Assembly: GCA_023459755.1 (NCBI GenBank)
Contig: JAEWSS010000299.1
Span: forward strand, 1-11,396
Origin: Verrucomicrobiota bacterium
GTDB lineage: Bacteria; Verrucomicrobiota; Lentisphaeria; Victivallales; Victivallaceae
Direction: 5' to 3'
DNA length: 11,396 bases
Shown here: in pieces, positions 8,001 to 11,396 of the stretch
Layout: each line of letters starts with the position of its first letter
How positions within the stretch are numbered: the stretch's first letter is position 1
Translations under genes and position numbers: made by a program
The notes under the pieces: model-generated
What the model saw: the letters and a program-made list of their open reading frames with translations, nothing else
Database searches by the model: none
What the model was told of the DNA's origin: nothing

Positions 8001-9078
8001 CAGCGCTACGCTGGTCGCATCGCCAGCCGGGATCGGATGGGGCGATGTCGGCGCGGCATCCTATGAACTGGAATACAGTTTTGACAACTTCGCAACCGTG
8101 ATCCGCCAGTCCATAAAAAGTGATGCGGTGAGCTTATCCGGGATTCCGGCTGGAACCTGTCAATACCGTATTCGCCCTGAAGGCGGTGACACATGGACAC
8201 GCGGTAAAGATATTGTCGTTGAAGCAACTGAGCAGCAGAAGCCGCAACGCTTCATCGCCGTCGAAGACAACGTGGCGGATGTGTTTTTCGCCCGCAAAAC
8301 CGGAGTTTGGACGAGTGATTTTCTTGCCCGTCATGCCGGGGCGGTCAATGATTGGGGCGGAACGGGAGAGACCGTTCGAATTAACGGGAACAACCGCTTC
8401 AGCGATATTTTGAACGGCTGTGCCGACTCCAATATCTTCTACCTCACCGACGACGCCAACGGCGACGCGCTGTTTGTCGATGACATCTACACGGATTCGC
8501 TGAACGATCTTGGTCAAACGCAGTCAAGACTGGCGCAAATAAAAGAAATTCGCGCCGGAGCCGGAAACGACGTGATCGACCTGACCAGCCAGCGGTTCGA
8601 GTACACCGGCGACGGCCTGACCATGCGCGGCGGTTCCGGGAACGACACCATTTGGGCGAACCGGGGCAATAACCGGCTTTTCGGCGACGCCGGAAACGAT
8701 CGTCTGGTCGGAGCTTCCGGGAATGACGTGCTGGTCGGCGGTTCCGGCAATGACCGGATGCATGGCGGTGGTGGCGATGACATTTTTACTTTCGGCGCGG
8801 ATTGGGGCGTTGACACCGTGGAACAACTTGCATCCGGCAGTGTGACGCTGTGGTTCGAGACCGACAGCGGTGATTGGGACGAGACGTCTCAGACCTACAC
8901 CGACGGAACGAATTCGGTCAAGGTTACCGGAGTTGCGGACATCAGGCTGAAATTCGGCAACTATGGCTATGACAGCGATCAATTTAATTTGCTTGTCGGG
9001 CTCGGCGCATTCGCGGACAGCTCATCGGCAAAGATTTTCGAAGACAAAAATAAACCGGGCGTTTTGGCAAGCCTGTAA
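2062..9078 (+). CDS. Giant RTX surface/secreted protein with N-terminal metzincin-type protease, AIDA-like repeats and Fn3 domains
   Basis: The protein is 2338 residues with no Sec signal peptide (it starts MSKSTKQQVVYLDFDG). Residues 1-150 look like a compact zinc metalloprotease without a propeptide. HETGHLIGTLDH (125-136) supplies H125, E126 and H129, with D135 at the third-ligand position as in snapalysins (HExxHxxGxxD); M146 in NRYAM may be the Met-turn. Residues about 200-480 are AIDA-like beta-helix sequence (NGEVNGAI, ENITVNGG, ATNLTVLNG). Residues about 629-954 are a beta-rich region I cannot assign. Fn3-like domains follow at about 1081-1180 and 1186-1278 (the second with AVADYQLRYG and YQVRARDAAENWSDWS), then 1560-1656, 1658-1753 and 1976-2056. 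AIDA-like blocks sit at 1294-1425 (VSAGGIVRDLTI, ITVESGGKLII) and 1760-1850. RTX nonapeptides occupy 2165-2243. The RTX block and missing signal peptide fit type I secretion, but no exporter is in the window. Likely roles are adhesion and calcium-dependent surface proteolysis (inference). It is the first gene of an operon with the gene at 9103. Confidence 0.85.
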   Translation: MSKSTKQQVVYLDFDGEVTRYDGKILTIEDVAVADSRLTPEQTGMIVSMLNEQFALTDVFFTIDRPEEEEYSTVFVGKTDAFDAYGSFAGLSETVDIGNRIKNDNAFVLLDSTSTIDRIVATIGHETGHLIGTLDHGGNGLNRYAMRVFDNSDPSDEYTYKSIYHYKNCTVSGYKGAWYIEKPEDITYIFGTNDPDQQDMIKDIDNAAYGNGIICDLLYVSENGEVNGAITNSLTVRGGIASSVVANSAYVTCFYKQLSATGTEYEMLSGFLRDSEVNILTVNRMGHVENITVNGGFVSLDGSSYGGEYPDGYIIPASVDQKAYATNLTVLNGKFTGTEESYQYFYAAVDVGAKSVLNGAVIDGRLYAHDGGKVTGNITCYERIMGTDADFTGAVITVNVDPDPLAFGSDEYYYATSSTVTDLRNCKLPQSNITINVGDSLIDCGDGYFVVMIDSDTYIDASSIAVSIAGKHANKFKRVDTNHEYERENGTEYSAFIKFEYDAGLWRNAFDVLWMEDGDKEYNIALSSDHLGNAKKNPEINQAPSNGFAMSSANILTVKPNATSQDIVLTATDDKERVHTCEMELWVVPEVLNGIDKALTGVIASTLVKAQGSKGTHTYSCNNAHTELLGLSLDLTKVSVTVSISDTRDVEFKFQGKMEWQIGSGGAGTGKNDKIVVDLSGDNCFSVKSVWQSKSVQVSLIGKVKVPDFKFAGFEFSNLSLSVDTQTQSWQGSGYVKLPFIKYAFGGTIGFTDGYMDTMGIGMDGLNIPLAATGLFVQGVSGTLKNISSSVDMSFEGGISMTYGPKMKLSFVSWLGLDDGEYNLCEIGVSGEISREKFKGSASLSSLGGFISGSGSAEISSGVITVDGNFQMLNGCITVEGVFNSSRSNVTISGTGSMNVPDEWVFGPLAGSKINISVIADFTEKYVLAWHETSIFNKKYKIGFRSTFDGSVTVLGSKGIDAHLPKQQAVSTSSRSLLTSSAPATSKSFSLAGGESVTLFQCMVSAGIENVSLLLRDRDGNTYSQSDIAAGKYENIQIVSELSSTKSLTIAVRNAASGVWTFSANGVSDAVLTADGLLNNPPATPQITAISVGADQRSADIQYALGDVSAYSQVTLSIYCNTGDSTAQNGVQIARFNVTAANDTWQWRMGKEFQGGDYSFYAVLECDTFAPVQSVTTSKFSFKDVDSEAPGTIVELSSEITSSGTQISWEAPTDNVAVADYQLRYGLTDDTEAMTEIDGITGNTYLLNTNTNGNVFYQVRARDAAENWSDWSGMQTATICNPAIAQHKNFELSADLVIAAGEVGVNLTAGNDCSITLNGDALLIDSLVAKSTVYGTAVGLTVNGKSTVSAGGIVRDLTILNNGSVSTEENGSVSTAEIQSGGELFLAPYSEGRNITVESGGKLIIRQNVEFKDLKVEAGGVLLFCGDQNARSNKSFMTDDIHVVGTLSLMRYLTGDGHTLFLDLSQRSDESPKVAFVDNITRVIDANVVVVVNPAQTGKYLIAEQSALFNGVLTVQDANDSFTISGHIGEEMIGKNTKSYAFVRGNTEKDADALYLVINDEPVPTIEFTVDGADDRKIDNIMIISSVVSEKYELRYSLNADMSDSISVIQDSKGNYFNLDKTAFPAESPYYMQMRFKSFDGIASPWSEIVSFSVVQKSPPSTPTISITGNNTPYDTPLVVHADCDFNASRYYFQYSSDIDVWVEDDYYYSSESSCDIGKWNLIDGTTYYLRGRAYEWETDTMSDWSTPVSFVYQLGADYENLTIASGEKIVVAENILARNITVADGGGFYSNAGSTTKQLIAESGSTVDLVDGIVYDLTVKSGAYTKVGDAPVVNAVVETGGTLYLYRGSRSTLRGTISIAGQLDTYTKSNTNADYIFELGGHEDCKDTDFAPWLFWLGKDNTYAVKLDDTPETGIYHLALYQEGYVDSLTVMSASGDVLTALQLNGTPFVYNGMRFSLAVSEDEVLQLHVVSGDFPPIDSATLVASPAGIGWGDVGAASYELEYSFDNFATVIRQSIKSDAVSLSGIPAGTCQYRIRPEGGDTWTRGKDIVVEATEQQKPQRFIAVEDNVADVFFARKTGVWTSDFLARHAGAVNDWGGTGETVRINGNNRFSDILNGCADSNIFYLTDDANGDALFVDDIYTDSLNDLGQTQSRLAQIKEIRAGAGNDVIDLTSQRFEYTGDGLTMRGGSGNDTIWANRGNNRLFGDAGNDRLVGASGNDVLVGGSGNDRMHGGGGDDIFTFGADWGVDTVEQLASGSVTLWFETDSGDWDETSQTYTDGTNSVKVTGVADIRLKFGNYGYDSDQFNLLVGLGAFADSSSAKIFEDKNKPGVLASL
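8554..8790 (+). repeat. RTX (haemolysin-type) calcium-binding nonapeptide block
   Basis: Seven GGxGxDxxx-like units encode residues 2165-2243 of the giant protein: AGAGNDVID, RGGSGNDTI, a degenerate ANRGNNRLF, GDAGNDRLV, GASGNDVLV, GGSGNDRMH and GGGGDDIFT. The first is separated from the rest by about 18 residues. Such units fold into a calcium-loaded parallel beta-roll after export. The following FGADWGVDTVEQ resembles the cap that ends these rolls in serralysin-type proteins. Confidence 0.9.
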
Positions 9079-9087
9079 CATTATATT

Positions 9088-9094
9088 AGGGGAG
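9088..9094 (+). promoter_or_regulatory. Ribosome binding site of the second operon gene
   Basis: AGGGGAG lies 8 nt before the ATG at 9103, inside the 24-nt gap after the giant gene. No promoter or terminator fits in the gap, so the two genes are probably co-transcribed. Confidence 0.8.
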
Positions 9095-9102
9095 AAACCA
9101 TC

Positions 9103-10689
9103 ATGTCAGTAATAAATACTCAAGGATTTCAAGAGGGCGCTCTCATCAATGAACTTGATGCTCCGGTACAGGGCGAGATTGGCAACAATGGAAATTATCT
9201 GGATAACTTTGGTTTGCAATTGGATCATGCCGGACTGTTCCGCTTGGCTGGCGATTTCGGCACACTTAATGGCTCAATCGCCATTTTGAACGGTAAAAAA
9301 AGCGTTGCCACCGGTCAGATCAAAAATGGCGTATTGGTTTTCAACAAAGGAAAAGCCGCCTTGTTGGACGGCAACGTCACCTATTCGATCCAGATCAAAA
9401 ATTCCGACAAGGGGAAAACCGCTTCGGAATATGAGTTCAAGGCAACTGCGGATAAACTTTTCAAACTCGCGGACAACTCCGACGACTGGACGGATATGAA
9501 AACCGCCGGAGCGTCCGGGCACGTGGCTAAACTTGGCAAAGTTGCCGCCGCCGGAACACTGGTTTCGGATGGCTGGGTTGGATATGGCGACGTCATTGAT
9601 TACATGGCGATTACGCTGGATACGGCGGCAAGTTTGAGTTTTGCCGTCGATGCTGATGACGCAACCAAGTTCACCGTTTGGCAGTTGAACGAGAAATCAG
9701 GCAAATATTCGCTAAAATCTTTGCAATCGACTACGCTCAAAGCCGCGAAAGGGACTACAAACTACACGGCGTTAAGTAAAAATCTCCTGCTGACTGCCGG
9801 AACGTATTATATTTCGATGCAGTCAACCAACGCGAAAAAAGGCGGTGATGCCGATTATCAAATCGCTGTCAACGCCAACACCAAATTCTTTACCAAGGGG
9901 GACAACTCCGACGACTGGACGGATATGAAAACCGCCGGCGCAGCGGGCGATGTCGCTAACTTAGGCAAAGTTGCCACCAACGGAACTCTGGTGGCGGACG
10001 GCTGGGTTGGATATGGCGACGCAATTGACTATCTGGCGATTACGCTGGATACGGCGGCAAGTTTGAGTTTTGCCGTCAATGCTGATGACGCCACCAAGTT
10101 AACCGTTTGGCAGTTGAACGAGAAATCGGGCAAATATTCGCTCAAATCGTTGCAATCAACCGCGCTAAAAGCGGCCAAAGGGACGACTGACTACACCGCC
10201 GCGACCAAGAATCTCCTGCTGAACGCCGGAATGTATTATATTTCGATACAGTCAACCAACGCGGAAAAAGGCGGCGATGCCGATTATCAAATTGAAGTCA
10301 ACCGGAGCAGCATTTTCTTCCCGGCAGGCAATAACACCAACGATACATGGAAAGCGGTGGCAAATCGGGATGCGCTTGAAGTGGACGATCACTTCGCCGG
10401 CTGGGTGGGCTATGGTGACGCGACCGATTTTTTCAAGTTTGAAATCGAGCAAAGTGGAGCGATTTCACTGGATTTTGACGATGAAACGGCACGCTCCATG
10501 GCGAATAAGGAGTTGAAGTTGAGTTGTCTGGACGCAAACGGCAAATCGGTAGCGCTGACCGCATTGGAGCCAGACGTTTACACCGGAAAGAAAGAATTTG
10601 CTGCTGGCGTTTACTACCTTGGTGTGAGTTGTACGAATGTTAAAAAATTCAACACCACATATGACATTACTTTGGGCATGTTGGCCTGA
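9103..10689 (+). CDS. Multi-domain PPC-like repeat protein, probable secreted partner of the giant protein
   Basis: The 528 residues are almost all beta-sandwich repeats resembling bacterial pre-peptidase C-terminal (PPC) domains. Residues about 1-120 form a divergent first unit (LFRLAGDFGTLNGSIAIL, VTYSIQIKN). Residues 124-266 and 267-409 are two copies about 80% identical, each with DNSDDWTDMKTAG, GWVGYGD, IDY, SLSFAV and AGTYYIS or AGMYYIS. Residues 410-527 form a degenerate third copy that keeps GWVGYGD, TDFFKFEI and AGVYYLGVS. PPC domains usually flank secreted enzymes, but no catalytic domain, signal peptide, lipobox or RTX block is visible here, so this looks like a structural or binding protein. 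Its export route is unclear. It starts 24 nt after the giant gene, so it may be co-secreted with it, bind it, or coat the surface with it. The repeat-family call is fairly firm; the role is inferred only from context. Confidence 0.8.
   Translation: MSVINTQGFQEGALINELDAPVQGEIGNNGNYLDNFGLQLDHAGLFRLAGDFGTLNGSIAILNGKKSVATGQIKNGVLVFNKGKAALLDGNVTYSIQIKNSDKGKTASEYEFKATADKLFKLADNSDDWTDMKTAGASGHVAKLGKVAAAGTLVSDGWVGYGDVIDYMAITLDTAASLSFAVDADDATKFTVWQLNEKSGKYSLKSLQSTTLKAAKGTTNYTALSKNLLLTAGTYYISMQSTNAKKGGDADYQIAVNANTKFFTKGDNSDDWTDMKTAGAAGDVANLGKVATNGTLVADGWVGYGDAIDYLAITLDTAASLSFAVNADDATKLTVWQLNEKSGKYSLKSLQSTALKAAKGTTDYTAATKNLLLNAGMYYISIQSTNAEKGGDADYQIEVNRSSIFFPAGNNTNDTWKAVANRDALEVDDHFAGWVGYGDATDFFKFEIEQSGAISLDFDDETARSMANKELKLSCLDANGKSVALTALEPDVYTGKKEFAAGVYYLGVSCTNVKKFNTTYDITLGMLA
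9472..10686 (+). repeat. Tandem 429-bp repeats encoding PPC-like domains
   Basis: Copy A is 9472-9900, copy B 9901-10329, and the degenerate copy C 10330-10686. The period is exactly 429 bp (143 codons). Copies A and B share long identical DNA runs, for example the first 38 bases and the run coding for ITLDTAASLSFAV. This points to a recent duplication or gene conversion. Copy C is recognisable only at protein level. Confidence 0.9.
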
Positions 10690-10840
10690 GTGTTTTGAAT
10701 CACCATGGTTCATGATCTCCCCGAGCATTGGAGCAGCTCGATGTTGCACACACCTGTCGCCGCATTGATATGCGCCAAACAGCATCCGGCTCGCCGTAGA
10801 GAACGATTACATATATGAATAGCAAACAGGTAATGAGAAA

Positions 10841-10864
10841 AACCGGATTTTCGGGAATCCTTTT
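10841..10864. terminator. Weak hairpin between convergent genes, possible bidirectional terminator
   Basis: GGATTT (10845-10850) and GAATCC (10855-10860) form a 6-bp stem with one T-G pair and a TCGG loop. TTTT follows on the + strand and AAAACC precedes it, so either strand could use it. It lies about 155 nt past the operon stop and only a few bases past the minus-strand HTH gene stop. The rest of 10690-10867 holds a 5-bp hairpin (CGAGC 10722-10726 with GCTCG 10736-10740, no T-run) and nothing else I can identify. Confidence 0.4.
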
Positions 10865-10867
10865 GAG

Positions 10868-11248
10868 TCACAGAAACCTCTCCTCCTGCTCTAGCCAAAG
10901 TTCCGGGATGGGATTGCGGAGCGCCGCATCGGTGAGCTTGGCGGGGATGTCGCCGGAGAGGATGCGGTGAATGATTTTGGGCGAGAGCCGGGTCATGCGG
11001 AGCCGCCGCGTGACCGCGCCGGGATCAATTTTCAGCACGGCGGCAATATCCTTGGCACTGGCGAAATCACCATTCGCCAGCAGTTTCTCCCAGCGGAAGG
11101 CACGGGCGAGGCTCAAGGCCAGCGGCGATTTCTCCGGCTCGGAGTCGTCACCAGTTGCGATTATGGTTCGACGCGCTCCGCAGGAACGGAACGCGATGGG
11201 AATGTGAATATGCAGATTTCCGTTTTCAAGGTTGTCAATTTTGGGCAT
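10868..11248 (-). CDS. Small HTH protein of the recombinase-associated type
   Basis: This 126-residue protein overlaps the end of the recombinase gene by 14 nt on the same strand, so the two are translationally linked. Residues 12-32 (LHIHIPIAFRS, then ARRTII) form a short N-terminal beta region. Residues 44-60 carry ALSLARAFRWEKLL. Residues 62-86 are a helix-turn-helix (FASAKDIAAVLKIDPGAVTRRLRM) like those of ParB/KorB and sigma-like regulators. The tail has LTDAALRNPIPELWLEQEE. I recall similar small proteins encoded directly after large serine recombinases in alphaproteobacteria and Lentisphaerota; their function is not established. It may help control the recombinase or its DNA complex (inference). 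Start choice: ATG at 11248, with a loosely spaced GAGAGG upstream. Confidence 0.8.
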   Translation of the reverse strand: MPKIDNLENGNLHIHIPIAFRSCGARRTIIATGDDSEPEKSPLALSLARAFRWEKLLANGDFASAKDIAAVLKIDPGAVTRRLRMTRLSPKIIHRILSGDIPAKLTDAALRNPIPELWLEQEERFL

Positions 11249-11396
11249 TTGCCGCCATTTCCTCTCTGAGCGTTTTCACTCCGTCGGTTCTTATTTCAAG
11301 GTCGAGTCCGGTCTCGGTCACGACCGCCTGTTTGATCAGCAGACGCACCAGCCGGTTCTTCTCTTCGGGATACATTTCATTCCAGACCGTGCCGAT
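11235..11396 (-). CDS. Large serine recombinase (resolvase/invertase family), C-terminal fragment cut by the window edge
   Basis: The last 53 codons of a gene enter from the right edge. The frame is open from 11396 to TGA at 11237-11235. The sequence begins IGTVWNEMYPEEKNRLVRLL and continues with IKQAVVTETGLDLEIRTDGV, ending LREEMAANAQN. The pattern of VWNE(M/L)(Y/F)P, a leucine-rich helix, then a beta strand ending in RTDG(V/L) is typical of the extreme C-terminus of recombinase-family proteins that follow the zinc-ribbon and coiled-coil regions. The catalytic N-terminal resolvase domain must lie outside the window. Such enzymes integrate or excise mobile elements. The call rests on a short stretch, but overlap with the HTH gene supports it. 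Confidence 0.7.
   Translation of the reverse strand: MGTVWNEMYPEEKNRLVRLLIKQAVVTETGLDLEIRTDGVKTLREEMAANAQN

Noticed and set aside
9472..10686. Tandem repeats considered as a CRISPR-like or mobile repeat array
   Set aside because: The 429-bp units are in frame and encode intact protein domains, so they are coding duplications.
10722..10740. CGAGC/GCTCG hairpin as the operon terminator
   Set aside because: The stem is only 5 bp with a 9-nt loop and has no T-run after it.
10967..11269. Plus-strand frames opposite the HTH gene
   Set aside because: They are antisense to the HTH/recombinase pair, whose overlap and domain content support the minus strand.

Overview
The window looks like chromosomal DNA of a Gram-negative, probably host-associated bacterium. 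My best guess is the Lentisphaerota (Victivallis-like). This is inference: it rests on the composite AIDA/Fn3/RTX and PPC-like surface proteins, a LuxR regulator fused to a membrane domain, and a recombinase plus small HTH gene pair, a mix I associate with that group. No marker gene here settles it.

Layout, left to right. Bases 1-256 hold no complete gene: there is a possible tail of an upstream reading frame (ending at 123) and an imperfect hairpin (130-168). A sigma70-like promoter (257-285) then drives a LuxR-family regulator with about 12 membrane helices (320-1759, +), which ends at a clear intrinsic terminator (1805-1828). A second, near-consensus promoter (1855-1883) starts a transcript with a leader of about 170 nt that contains a 23-codon small ORF (1961-2032). 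That transcript covers a two-gene operon: a 2338-residue secreted-type protein (2062-9078) and, 24 nt downstream, a 528-residue protein built of PPC-like beta domains (9103-10689).

The giant protein has an N-terminal zinc-metalloprotease (metzincin) domain with a snapalysin-like HETGHLIGTLDH motif. After it come AIDA-like repeat blocks, a large unassigned beta-rich region, about five Fn3-like domains and a C-terminal block of RTX calcium-binding nonapeptides. Neither operon protein has a Sec signal peptide. With the RTX block this suggests type I secretion of the large protein, although no ABC exporter, membrane-fusion protein or TolC is present here. The second protein carries two almost identical 143-residue repeats and one degenerate copy, and probably works with the large protein at the cell surface.

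The right end (10868-11396, - strand) is a separate unit: the C-terminus of a large serine recombinase, cut by the window edge, overlapping by 14 nt a small ParB/KorB-like HTH protein. A weak hairpin (10845-10860) lies between the convergent units. The recombinase unit suggests that a mobile or integrated element borders the surface-protein locus. The membrane LuxR protein is a plausible regulator of the operon because of its position, but no binding site proves it.
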